Shown here one piece after another: positions 19,484 to 30,202 of a DNA stretch of 64,000 nt. Position 1 is the first letter of the stretch; every line of letters begins with the position of its first letter. The DNA lies in the NCBI GenBank assembly GCA_014529385.2, contig CM043946.1, positions 34,120,558 through 34,184,557 of the forward strand, given 5' to 3'. The position numbers and the translations under genes are program-made. The DNA comes from Adiantum capillus-veneris (Eukaryota > Streptophyta > Polypodiopsida > Polypodiales > Pteridaceae). The notes under the pieces were generated by a model. The model ran no database searches, was not told where the DNA came from, and worked only from the letters and a program-made list of their open reading frames with translations.

Positions 19484-20305
19484 ACACAACCAAACACAAC
19501 ACTTGCGGCTGATCTGGCTGCTAAACCTGGCCGACTGATTGTGCTTGACCTTAATGGGGTCTTATTGACAAGCTACATAGAGCTGCCAGAAGGCCTTTGG
19601 GTTTTGGCGGATGAGCACCAACCACGGATCGTCCATCCCAATAGCTCGTTAATTTGTTGTGTAAGGCCAGATGCTGACGAGTTCATACAAACTCTTAAGA
19701 AGCCAAGATAATTGTGTGGTCCTACTGTAGAAGGTAAAAAATGATAAATATGTTGAATGCTTGCTTCCCCCAGAATGTGAGGCAGATGTATTTTGCAGGT
19801 AACAATGCCTTGAGTGCTTTAGATGTTGAGCTACTCAGACTTCTAACTGTCTTTATGGCATGGCAGATATACTATCACAAGAAGACTGTGAGACCTGGAA
19901 GGAGAGTATGGTGGAGGTGCCACACGGCCTGATGTTGTGGCCAACAAGCCTGTTTTTTTGAAGAACCTACGGACAGTGTGGGCAAGGCACCCCCATGTTG
20001 ATGCTAGCAACACAATACTGGTGGATGACTGCAAATACAAGTCGCTGAAAAACGACTATGAGAATTTTCTTGCCATTAAATCATATGAACCTCTGGTGGT
20101 TGAAAAACATTACCCTTTTTACCTGATGGACTGTATTTTGCCCTGGTTGCAAGGATGGATACACGATTGGTACCCAACAACATACACTCGCAAAAACCCA
20201 ATTTTGGACACACAAGATGATGTCTCTCCATACGTTGTTGATTACTTTATACAGATGGAGGGGTACTCTTACAAATTAGATCCCCCTGACCTAGGATATT
20301 ACTAA
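19484..20305 (+). pseudogene. FCP1/SCP-like HAD phosphatase, decayed
   Basis: PGRLIVLDLNGVLLTSY (Asp codon at 19547) matches the nucleophile motif of the FCP1/NIF phosphatases, where DLDGTL or DLNG is typical. CCVRPDADEFIQTLKK, then IVWSYC, then KMINMLNACFP follow, as in the family. SQEDCETW and KPVFLKNLRTVW lead to SNTILVDDCKYKSL, the second Asp pair. The C terminus ends at 20305. At least two frameshifts (near 19708 and 19900) and a TAA after SYCRR break the frame. An intron (19799-19866) is plausible. Known members remove phosphate from protein Ser/Thr, including the RNA polymerase II tail. The start is undefined. Confidence 0.7.
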
Positions 20306-21413
20306 AGTGTTGTACTTGGTGGACTTGTGTATCATGTCACATAAAATGTAATGGAGATTCCTGAACTTCAATACTTGAACCAAATTTGTATCGTGCATGC
20401 ACATATATAATGGAAACCCACTTTTTTTGTACACTGTCTTGGAGCTTGAATTGTACTGTCTTTTTTTTTGTGTTGTCTAGTAGTTTCTAGTCTAAAAGCA
20501 TCTTTTTTAAGATCCTTGACATTGGTGTTAATACAATGGTATCCGTAAGTACCAATACTGTGTGTATCTGGGTGTTACACAGTACCTAATTTGGTACTCA
20601 CAGTACCAACTTTTGGTACTTCCAAAGTACCAAATTGTCTGTTTGGTACTTGAACTGTACTCTCTTTTTTTTGAGTGTTGTCTAGTAGTTTCTAGTCTAA
20701 AAGAAACTTTTTTAAGATCTCTGACATTGGAGTTAATACAATGGTATCAGTAGGTACTAGTATTGTGTATCTGGGTGTTACACAGTACCTGCTTTGGTAC
20801 TGGTACTCACAATACCAACTATTTGCTCTCTGTTATTGGTACTATTAAGATTGTGTTACTGTACCTAGTTTGGTAGTCTGTAGCACCAACATTGTATGCC
20901 AAGGTTTCTTCATCATTAATAAAGATATTCCTTTCCGTACATCATTTTCTCTCTCATACATTTCAGTTATATACTTGTCATTCTCACATATGGCACAAAG
21001 AGCCCTTCACTCCCCTATTTTTCCCATGGTATCAGAGTGAAGGGAAAGTTTTTAGAGACAGTGATTAATTGGAGACCCTGTTGTGCATACTTGTATTTGG
21101 TAGCCTAGGGTTGCAGCTTGGATCCATGGTCTTGTGATTATGCAAATTTGGATAAAGTACCAAATTTTGGTACTTCTTGTCATTATTTTGGTAGTGATTA
21201 GCACCCTTTTGGTACTGGTTAGTATTATTTTAGTCCTGGTTAGGGGCAAGTCTATAAGAGACAATCAGTAATTGGAGACCTTGTTGTGCATACCTATACT
21301 TTGGAAGTGATGGATAGAAAAAACAACAGTAAACCATGAGGACAAAAAGATATATTGTGACCAAGAGAAAAAGCATGGACTTGCCCACTTAGGGGTTTTG
21401 GCATTGTGTAACT
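20306..21413. other. spacer between convergent genes, GGTAC motifs
   Basis: This lies between the phosphatase relic (+) and the transposase-like gene (-), which point at each other. A segment with TAGTAGTTTCTAGTCTAAAAG, TTTTTTAAGATC and AATACAATGGTATC occurs twice (20475-20575 and 20680-20765), each followed by GGTACT/GTACC pairs: a local tandem duplication. No coding sequence was recognised. Confidence 0.7.
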
Positions 21414-23347
21414 TCAAGTATCATGGATGCCATCACTATCATCATCATCATATGGCATGCTATTGTATATATTCTCATATACTTCAGTAGATAACTTGAA
21501 CTGATTAGGGACTCCAACAATAGGCTCCATCGGGAAACGTATGGCCCTTATAAGATGTGAGTAGATCATGACTACAGGTGTCTGATACAGTAAGATATAT
21601 GTATCAACTTTTCCTTCGACTTGGCCATAGTAGAAACCTTCAACAACCTTCCCACCTCTAACAATCTTGTTATGCCACATATCCTTTTGTGATCTCACCA
21701 TCTGGTACAACTCCTTTGTGCATTTGATACGGTAGAAGTCCTCTTTAGTCTCGGCTGCTTTGACTGCAAAGTTATCCCCAATGGAAAACATTCTACATAA
21801 CATTTTAGGGCTTCCTTCATACAATGGCAGGTTAGAAACTTGGCTCATCAGCACAAAATATGAATATCTGTCATCCTCCTCATCATCCTCTTCATCGTAC
21901 CTTCCTGTATTTACAAACTCCCGCAGTGGTTTGATGGAAACATATTTCCATTCTTCTATGTGTAGTCTATTTTTGCATCTTCTCCATAGCCCACTCATAC
22001 ATGGATCATAGAAGCATGAAAGGGTTCGAAAGCACACAACACACGGGTTGTCCTTTGAATACCCATCAACACAATGAAATGAGCGGGAGCCCACAATGTG
22101 CTCAGAGTCCCATTGAGATCGCGTTGCACATCATCCACGCTAATAAGCTAGAAGACTCTCTGTGTAGTACACCTATGAGACTCATCTCTTGGCTAAAATG
22201 TTGCGTTCAAAAAGTTCACCACATTAGTTGCACACTTTATAGGCCAGCCATCTGGTTTCAATTCCTCATGTGTAAAGGTTCTCTTTATGACTGCCCCTCC
22301 CCCATCATGCTCTCCTTTTCCATGCCCGGATGATGAGAAGTTATGAATCATGTGCAAGCCTGTCTTCTGATAATACCTGGCCACAAAATAGTAAGGTCTA
22401 CATGCTTTGAATTGTGAAGCTACACCATCTGACCACACTCAATGGTGCAGCAAACAATGTCCTTGTTGTTTCAGCCACCTGTCATGAAGCAAGAGAATGT
22501 TGTACAAACAATGTATCATGCTGCTTGTCATCGGATATGTAAAAGTGCAGCGTCTTTTGAACACCACCTGTTGCATTTCTTACATAAGTGATGTGCACAA
22601 GTATTCTGACTCGGGTAGACCACCAATGCATTGACTGAATCTCATTCTAAATTTTAAAAGAATAATTCTCTGCAAGGTCAATAAGTGATACAATGAGATT
22701 GCTAGGAAACTTGAGCAAACAATCCTTGAACTGTTGGGCTTGCTAACGAAAGACAAATTTGTGCTTGATGAAGCCTGTGAGGTGGGCCGAAAACAGGCTA
22801 AGAAAAGCACCACTTTTCATCCGTCGCACAATCAAGTCCTTTCTCTTCTTCTCACTCCCACCTGCATCAAGTTTTCATGTTCCAACATCCATGAAGACCT
22901 TCACAGACACCTCCCTACTATCCTCTGCTATCTCATCTAGACAAAATGTCAACTTTCGTACACCACATTGGGAGCAATCCGCCATCAAGCATTTCTTGGC
23001 ATGGTATTCACTATGTCTTGGCCTTGGGCACATGATGGATTCCCACATACTAATGATGTGTTGACATACTACCTGGTTTGCAAAACACTCTCCTATATCA
23101 TCACTACTACAGCACACGGAGCAATTGCAAAGTGACCTTTCCCATGATGCCCAAACTTGTTTTTCCGCATCTGATTAAAAGCCTCTTTGAAATAGAGTAT
23201 CTGCACATGGGATACACAGCAGCAGGTATACCGCTCTTTCAACTTCCGAACAAAGTACAACTTTAATGCCTCAAAGCTTCTAAGAGACACGGCCACTATA
23301 GGGTGAGTCCTCTTGAATCTTTGGTATAGCTCTACATGTGGAACCAA
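21414..23347 (-). pseudogene. transposase-like protein of the SDG...GHGKG family, in pieces
   Basis: Read leftwards from 23347. SFEALKLYFVRKLKERYTCCC with a following H comes first, then KKCLMADCSQCGVRKLTFC (23000s). WSDGVASQFKACRPYYFVARY, HNF, GHGKGEHDGGGAVIKR and EELKPDG come next (22438-22193). A C-terminal piece of 226 codons (22094-21414) has an acidic run and GDNFAVKAAE...GGKVVEGFYYGQV. I recall this order from a widespread group of unannotated eukaryotic proteins thought to derive from DNA transposons. The superfamily name and catalytic residues are not certain to me. Pieces lie in different frames, so introns, decay or both are present. Confidence 0.6.
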
Positions 23348-23396
23348 TACAATAAGAGTTAGAAAATTCCAACTTCATGCAAATGGTAAAATGCCA

Positions 23397-23950
23397 CTAA
23401 TGTGTAGTAGTACCAAAATTGGTTGTATACAGTACCAAAGAATGTATTGTAAAACCAAAATTGGTGTTAAACATTACCAAAGATAGTAATGTACGAAAGT
23501 TGGATGTACACACTACCAAAGCTTGTACTCTAGTACCAAAATAGGTTGTAAACAGTACCAAAGATAGTATTGTAGATCCAAAATTGGATGTAAAGAGTAC
23601 AAAAAATTGTATTGTAGAACCAAAATTGGTTGTAAACAGTACCAAAGATAGTAATGTACCAAAATTGGATGTACACACTACCAAAGATTGTAATGTAGAA
23701 CCAAATTGGATGTAAAAAGTACCAAACATTGTATTGTAGAACCAAAATTGAATGTAAACAGTACCAAAGATAGTATTGTGGAACCAAAATTGGATGTAAA
23801 TAGCACCAATTTTAGTAATGTAGAACCAAAATTAGATGTAAACAGTACCAAATATTGTACTATAGAACCAAAATTGGTTGTAAACATTACCAAAGATAGT
23901 ACTGTAGAACCAAAATTGGTTGTAAGCAGTACCAAAAATTGTACTATCTG
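23397..23950 (-). repeat. 42-base minisatellite, about 13 units
   Basis: Units of about 42 bases carry ACCAAAATTGGATGTAAACA and GTACCAAAGATAGTAATGTA, with irregular substitutions. Because 42 is a multiple of three and the unit lacks stops in several frames, long open frames appear on both strands. One of 168 codons (+) shows a 14-residue VEPKLDVNSTKDSI-like period. I treat it as non-coding. Confidence 0.85.
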
Positions 23951-24029
23951 TCTGCTTTTGACTCATTTTAGAACTGTTTGCAGAAGAGTACCCATATGGA
24001 AACTTTGCAAATTGGATTGCTTGGTGATG

Positions 24030-24737
24030 ATGTACACACTTTGCATATCCTTTAGCACGAGATTACACTTTTTAATCTACCTATCCCCTTGGATAACTGA
24101 CAGTACTAAGGTCTTTTTTCCCATGGTTTACAGACAGTCTTCCCAGATGGCTGGTAAACGTGGATCACAATATCGTACAACATTGATGAGGAATCAACAA
24201 TGTACTGAATAACCATCATGGTTAACGTGAAATATCCACATGCACCCAAACCGAGCCACGACCTCTATTGGTGATTTGTAGACCCAAAAGTAATCTCATA
24301 GAGATACTGCACATACAGTGCAAAACTGATTCATTAGCAACGACGCATGCCGCTCCAAATCAGCCTTTGCTAAACACTAGGGCCCATAACACCTAGTGTT
24401 TATACATTTAGCAAAAAACGTATCCGAACCTGTATATCCATGATCATCCTTGCCAATACTTATGGCGAATGTGATGCTTCTAGCACACACTAAAGAGGAA
24501 TGTAAGTAGTTCTGAAAAGAAACTAAATAATTTCTACGGCAATCAAAGCCTTGCAAAAATGTTTGAACCATAATAGAAGGTGAAACATTAATCACTTCTA
24601 AGTACAAACAATGAAACCTTTTCATTAACAACTCATAGCCTTGCTGTATGCATAAACAAATACCCATTAATTTTTTTTAGTAGCACTTGTACCTCAACAA
24701 GTCATTTTGGGTATCCGTCATTTTTTGGCCATTGAAA
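24030..24737. repeat. unidentified dispersed sequence, outer copy, segment 1
   Basis: This matches 34625-33940 in reverse orientation. Shared landmarks are ATCCTTTAGCACNAGA, GCATGCC.CTCCAAA, AACACTAGGGCCCATAACACC and CACTTGTA..CACAACAAGT. The match continues across E4 into 29958-30049 and across E7 into 55453-55505. The segment is therefore one older sequence split by two insertions. On the minus strand a 96-codon frame (24667-24377) ends NTRCYGP; its counterpart ends HARCYGP. Coding status and identity are unknown. Confidence 0.75.
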
Positions 24738-25059
24738 TGTTGAGATGTAGATCTCTACACCTTGAGCTGGCATCCACTACGGGTCTTGGCCGCTTACGGC
24801 ATTTACTCACTGGCGCGTTAGGTGACCAACACGGAGGATCTCTGCCAGTGATTCTACAGCTGGACTACACATATAGTGCGAGCCTAGTACGCTTCTAGCG
24901 AGTTCACACTTAGTGACCACATGTACATATGTGCTACTTTTCAGCTTTAGCACTTAGTCATTTTGTACTCTCTTTTCTGTGAAGAAGAAGAAGAAGCTTT
25001 CCATCTCTGTGTGCTTTGTGCTTGTCTTGTGTAGCTCTCTTGCATCCTCATTCTTTACA
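24738..25059 (+). repeat. E4 5' LTR
   Basis: TGTTGAGATGTAG at the left, CATTCTTTACA at the right. A run of GAAGAAGAAG lies near the 3' end. It is matched by 29630-29952, where the first TG has become TT. Confidence 0.92.
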
Positions 25060-25072
25060 TGGTATTAGAGAC
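25060..25072 (+). other. E4 primer binding site
   Basis: TGGTATTAGAGAC directly after the LTR resembles the TGGTATCAGAGC complement of initiator methionine tRNA used by most plant copia elements, with C-to-T at position 7. Confidence 0.85.
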
Positions 25073-25354
25073 TGGTGCAGGAAAGAGAGGCTAAGAGAGA
25101 AAGAGCATCACAATCCCTTCGTTCGCAATCCACGACCAGATGCCAAAGGAAATTTTAGGGGTTTTTCGCACAAGTTTCTGAATAGGTCTCCAAAGTGCAG
25201 TATACAGAGATTTACTGTACAAGTACAGTGGTTGTATGTACGCTTGATTGTGGACACTCGTTGAGTGTAGAAAGCGTTACAGGTACCACGATAGCAGGTT
25301 CAACAGATTTGCAGGTTTTTGCAGATTGCAGCTATTTTGTCTTAGTGCTTCAAG

Positions 25355-28300
25355 ATGTCTGACGGTTTCAGTCAGATTGTTACTGAGAAGCTTGAGAAAA
25401 ATAACTACCCTGCATGGAAGTTCAGAATAACAAATTTCCTAAAAGGAAAAGGTTATTGGGACTATGTAGAAGGAGACAATGAAAAGGAACCAGAGATTCC
25501 CGAGGCAAATGCTACAGCAGAACAAAGGAAAGCTTTGAGGGACTGGCAACAAGGCCAGAGCAAAGTGATGTATTGGCTTTCTATGAGCATCACAGATGGC
25601 ATGATGGGCTATCTACAGGATGCTGAAACCCCCGCCATTGCATGGAGAAACTTAGGCAGAGTGTTCGAGGTGAACACCAAGGCCAGGAAGCTTCAACTAA
25701 AGTCGGAGCTAAATTAGGTTAAGAGGAACAACCTCTCAATCAATGATTATGCCTTGAAGATCAAGAGTATCATTAAGGCTCTTGGATCTATTAAAGTCTC
25801 AGTGGAAGACGATGACATTGTCCGTGCATGCTTGGATGGTCTAGGAGATGAGTATGTACATTTTCGGTCTTCCATGAATACAAGAGACGACATCCCCGTG
25901 TTCCAAGATTTGATTTCTATGCTTATTCTTGAGGAGAAGAACCTTGACACATCTTCTTCTCATGGCAGAAATAATTCTGAACAGGCCTTCTATTCTAACT
26001 CCAGCAGAGGTAGAGGTAGAGGTCGTGGCCGAGGCCCAAGGAGTTGCAGGGGCCAATTTCTGGAAGGCCAATCAAATCAAAACAATACAGGTGGCAGGGG
26101 AAACCAGTCTCAAGGCAGGGGGAGTCAAAGAGGTCGTGGTGCGGGATCAAGCAGGCAGCAACATACTCCAGATAGCAGAGAATGTTGGACTTGTGGTGAA
26201 AGAGGTCACATGTCACGTGACTGTCCAAAGGGAAAAGCAAGTGGAAAGAGAGAACAGGGCAACTATGCATCTACCAGCAAAGATGCAGATGACAACAAAA
26301 ACGAGCGCATGTTTGTTATGCAGCATGTAATGAATACAATGACTGCAGAGAATTCCACCCAAGATGATGTTTGGTATGTGGATTCAGGTGCCTCTAATCA
26401 CATGATGTCTCGTGGAGAGTGGTTTAGAGATATGCGCAAACCAGATGTGTGAGGCTATGTGCAGACAGGAGATGACACAGCTCACCCCATTGCTCATGTA
26501 GGGGACATACCTCTAAATACGAAGAGTGAGAAATCAAAGTACTTAGCAAATATACTTCATGTTCCAAACATTACAAAGAATGTTGTTTTTGTTGGACAAA
26601 TGGTTGAGCAGGGTTTGCAGGTTCGCTTCAATCCAAATGGCTGTTATGTAGAAGATTTCCTGAATGGCTGTAAGCTGATCACAGAGGGCAAATGTGTGGG
26701 CAGAATGTTTACGCTGAATGTAGACATGCCTGAGGTAAAAGCTGCATTATTTGCACAGGGCACAGGTGTTGTGGCTGATGTTGACATTTGGCACAAATGC
26801 ATTGGCCATGTCAATGAGCAGAGATTGCGCAGCATGCAATCAAAAAAGATTGTAAAAGGTTTGCCCAAATTCAAGGTGGATGGTATGCATAAAGTGTGTG
26901 CAGCATGCCAGTTTGAAAAACAGTCAAAGGGCTCATTTCCACATGAGCGCAATGTATGTAAAAAGCCACTTGAGGTGGTGCACACAGATGTTTGGGGTTC
27001 AACCGATACTGCAAGTATACATGGTTGCAGGTATTATGTCTCTTTCATTGATGACCATACAAGGAAAGTATGGGTCTACTTCATGCGTAACAAAAGTGAA
27101 GTGTTTGGTCACTTTCAAGACTTCAAAGTCATGATTGAGAAGGAGACAGATATGCAAATCAAGACATTGAGGTCAGATGGAGGGGGAGAGTACTTCTCCA
27201 ATGATTTTTCAGATTTTCTGCGAATGCATGGTATACGCAGGCAGTTTACTGGGCACATTGCAGAAAGGAAAAACGGGCACATTGCAGAGGTTGCACGTGC
27301 ATTGATGAATGAGAAGAACATGCCTCATCATTTTTGGGCTGAAGCCGTAAATACAGCTGTGTACATTATGAACAGGACACCTACAGCTGCGGTGCATGAT
27401 GTAACACCTGAGGAAAAGTTTACAGGTACAAAGACTGATTTGGCACACTTGAAAGTGTTTGGCTGCATAGCTTATGTGCATGTACCAGATGAGTTGCGTA
27501 GGAAATTGGATCCTAAAGAAGGGAAATGTATTCTTGTGGGATATTCCCTTGAACAAAAGGGGTACAGGTGCTACAATCTTACTACATGAGAATTACGAGT
27601 GAGCAGAGATGTAGTCTTTGATGAGATGAGCAGCTGGTACAGTAATGCACATGGCACTATTGGGGCTGATGCAAAAGATGATGTGGTTGTACAAAATGTG
27701 AGGCCACAGTCACAGGTTTTGAGTGGACCACAAGAGTCCTCTTCTCGTGGCTCTGTTGAGAAACCATGGAATGGTAGACTACGTACGCAAGTTACTCCAC
27801 CAATAGGTACAGGGAATGTATCACGAAAAGGAAAGGAAAAGGTTGATGAACCTCCCTTTATGGCTGATGCATCATCAGGTTTTTCACATGTAGACATGGA
27901 TTCAGATGGTTCTGAACAAAGTCTTGATGAGGAATTTGGAATTCCGACTGTCAGGACACCTGGTGTAAGGAAAGTACAAGAAGATGCTAGAGGGCAAAGG
28001 AGTGAGGACCGCGCAGATCTAATAGAGTCAGAAATCCAATTCAGAAATTGACTTATGATGGGTATCTAGCGCATCACCAAGCCTACATGGCTAAGGTGAT
28101 ACAGGATGTGGAGCCCACATGTTTTGAGGATGCAGTTGGAAATGTGCATTGGGATGATGCAATGAATGAAGAGATGGATGCATTGGAAGCAAACGACACA
28201 TGGGAGTTGGTGCCATTGCCAAGTGGCAAGAAAGCTATTGGCTGTAAATGGGTGTATAAAACCAAGCATAAGGCTGATGGTAACATTGAGCGTCACAAGG

Positions 28301-29727
28301 CAAGGCTGGTCGCAAAGGGTTATGCACAGACGTATGGCATAGACTATGAGGAGACCGTTGCTCCAGTGGCAAAGATGACGACTGTGAGAGCTGTCATAGC
28401 AGTGGCTGCATCTAGAGGATGGATTATGCATCAAATGGATGTAAAGAATGCCTTCTTGAATGGTAAGTTGCAAGAGGAAGTGTATATGGATCAGCCACTT
28501 GGTTATGTCGATCCAGGTTACCCAGATTATGTATGCAGACTTCTCAAAGCTTTGTATGGTTTGAAGCAGGGCTCTAGAGCATGGTATGACAGGATTGCCA
28601 AGTATCTTGTCAGTATTGGTTTTAGGAGAGCTCATGCTGATCATTCACTCTATGTATGTGAGAGTGATGTGGGGATTGTGTTCATTACCATATATGTAGA
28701 TGACCTTATTATTGTTGGTGACAATGCTATGGAGATTGACCATGTGAAGGGTCTTCTCAAACAGGAGTTTGAAATGAAAGATTTAGGCGAGTTGCGCTAC
28801 TTTCTTGGCATTGAGGTGATCAGGACTCCAGAGGGTGTATGGATATCACAGAGGCATTATGCTTTGGACATGTTGTCAAAGTATGGTATGGCTGATTGTA
28901 AGCCAATTTCTATTCCCTTGGATGTGAATGCAAAGCTGAGTGCAGAGAAGGGTGATGTTGTTGAGGATGTCAACATGTACAGGAAGATTGTGGGTAGTCT
29001 AATCTACTTGACTATCACGAGGCCAGACTTGAGCTACACAGTAGGCTTGGAGAGTCAGTTCATGCAGCTTCCGAGGAAGCCACATTTGGATGGAGTACGA
29101 TGCACACTTAGGTATGTGCAAGGTACTCTTGACTACGCATTGTTCTATGCAGCAGATGCACCATTAGCATTGTATGGGTATACAGATGCAGATTGGGCAG
29201 GTAGCATTGTTGATAGGAGATCTATGAGTGGCTTCATGTTCTCTTTTGGGAGTGCTGCTGTTACTTGGAGCAGCAAAAAGAAGCCTACGGTTGCTTTATC
29301 GAGCATAGAGGCCGAGTACAGAGGTGCAGCAGTTGCGGCGTGCGAGGTAGCTTGGCTACGCACATTACTTGAGGACTTGGGAGTGCAGGTGGACCAACAG
29401 ATTTTCATCCATTGTGACAACCTCAGCAACATGCAGTTGGCTAGGAACCCAGTGTTCCATGCAAGGACCAAACACATAGAGGTCCATTACCACTACGTTC
29501 GAGAGCGAGTGTTGGCGGGCGACATTGACTTGGTCTACGTCAGCACAGAGGAGCAGATAGCGGAGCTGAGAAGCTTCGACGTTTCCGGACTATGCTTGGA
29601 CTCTGCGACATGCAGAGCTCGAGGGGGAGTTTTGAGATGTCAAGCTCTACACCTTGAGCTAGCATCCACTACGGGTCTTGGCCGCTTATGGCATTTACTC
29701 ACTGGCGCGTTAGGTGACCGACACTGA
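25355..29727 (+). pseudogene. E4 gag-pol, three stops and a frameshift
   Basis: The ATG at 25355 starts gag (MSDGFSQIVTEKLEKNNYPA). Phase is kept through TAG 25715, TGA 26450 and TGA 27587. A one-base shift just before 28000 moves the frame for RT. Domains: CCHC knuckle CWTCGERGHMSRDC (about 26181-26222); protease YVDSGASNHM; integrase finger and core (HTDVWG, RSDGGGEYF, AERKN); reverse transcriptase YVDD at 28693-28704; RNase H (GYTDADWAG, SSIEAEY, CDN). The last codons read into the 3' LTR. The segment that normally precedes AERKN (PQQNG type) is missing, replaced by a small repeat (GGGCACATTGCAGA twice). Confidence 0.93.
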
Positions 29728-29952
29728 GGATCTCTACCAGTGATTCTACAGCTGGACTACACATATAGTGCCAAGCCTAGTACGCTTCTAGCGAGTTCAC
29801 ACTTAGTGACCGCATGTACATATGTGCTACTTTTCAGCTTTAGCACTTACTCATTTTGTACTCTCTTTTCTGTGAAGAAGAAGAAGAAGCGTTCCATCTC
29901 TGTGTGCTTTGTGCTTGTCTTGTGTAGCTCTCTTGTATCCTCATTCTTTACA
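29630..29952 (+). repeat. E4 3' LTR
   Basis: Follows the polypurine tract GAGGGGGAG and ends CATTCTTTACA before the TGAAA duplication. The first dinucleotide is TT instead of TG, which could impair integration if copied. Confidence 0.9.
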
Positions 29953-29957
29953 TGAAA

Positions 29958-30049
29958 TTGTTCCTGACACGTCGTGCTAAAAAACGGTCTATAAAACGGA
30001 TTTGACGAGCACCTAGGGACTTTGTCATGACACATACTTGAAATAGTGG
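29958..30049. repeat. unidentified dispersed sequence, outer copy, segment 2
   Basis: About 90 bases wedged between E4 and E7 (with the TSD of each at its ends) match 33975-33880 reversed: TTGTTCCT, AGCAC.TAGGGACTT and GACACAT are shared. This segment proves that E4 and E7 sit in the same older sequence. Confidence 0.75.
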
Positions 30050-30189
30050 TGTCAAGCCAAGGGCCACCCTAGAGGTCAAGGACCTGGCCAAGGGCCGACT
30101 GCCCAGTGGAGAAGGGATCCTACAAGACAAGGGGCTATAAAAGGGTGGTTGGGCGGAGGATCGTTCACGGCAGTTCCTAGGGTCTTACA
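30050..30189 (+). repeat. E7 5' LTR
   Basis: TGTCAAGCCAAGGGCC to GGTCTTACA. It contains GGCTATAAAAGGG, a clear TATA box, about 50 bases from the end. It matches 55309-55447. Confidence 0.88.
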
Positions 30190-30190
30190 T

Positions 30191-30202
30191 TGGTATAAGA
30201 GC
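30191..30202 (+). other. E7 primer binding site
   Basis: TGGTATAAGAGC, one base after the LTR, matches the initiator-Met type site except for one base. Confidence 0.8.

Larger units (their letters stand above)
14470..24000. other. GGTAC-rich multi-gene domain
   Basis: From about 14480 to 23950 the DNA is studded with TTTGGTAC, TTGGTAGT or their complements. They are densest at 15486-15595, 16960-17760, 18990-19380, 20530-20900, 21155-21240 and 23397-23950. They are essentially absent to the left of 14470 and in the LTR elements. The domain holds several decayed genes on the plus strand and one on the minus strand. The shared motif and the abrupt left edge inside E6 suggest a single inserted unit; its right edge is unclear (see 24030). 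Confidence 0.6.
24738..29952 (+). mobile_element. E4: complete but decayed Ty1/copia element
   Basis: Two LTRs of 322 and 323 bases flank an initiator-Met-type primer site, gag-pol and a polypurine tract (GAGGGGGAG). The five bases TGAAA precede (24733-24737) and follow (29953-29957) the element as target duplication. Domain order PR-IN-RT-RH is diagnostic of copia. Three nonsense codons and one frameshift make it non-functional. The LTRs differ by roughly 3-4% by eye. It interrupts the unidentified outer sequence. Confidence 0.95.

Noticed and set aside
23706-24212. A 168-codon frame with 14-residue repeats.
   Set aside because: It is generated by the 42-base minisatellite; the opposite strand is equally open, so openness is not evidence of coding.
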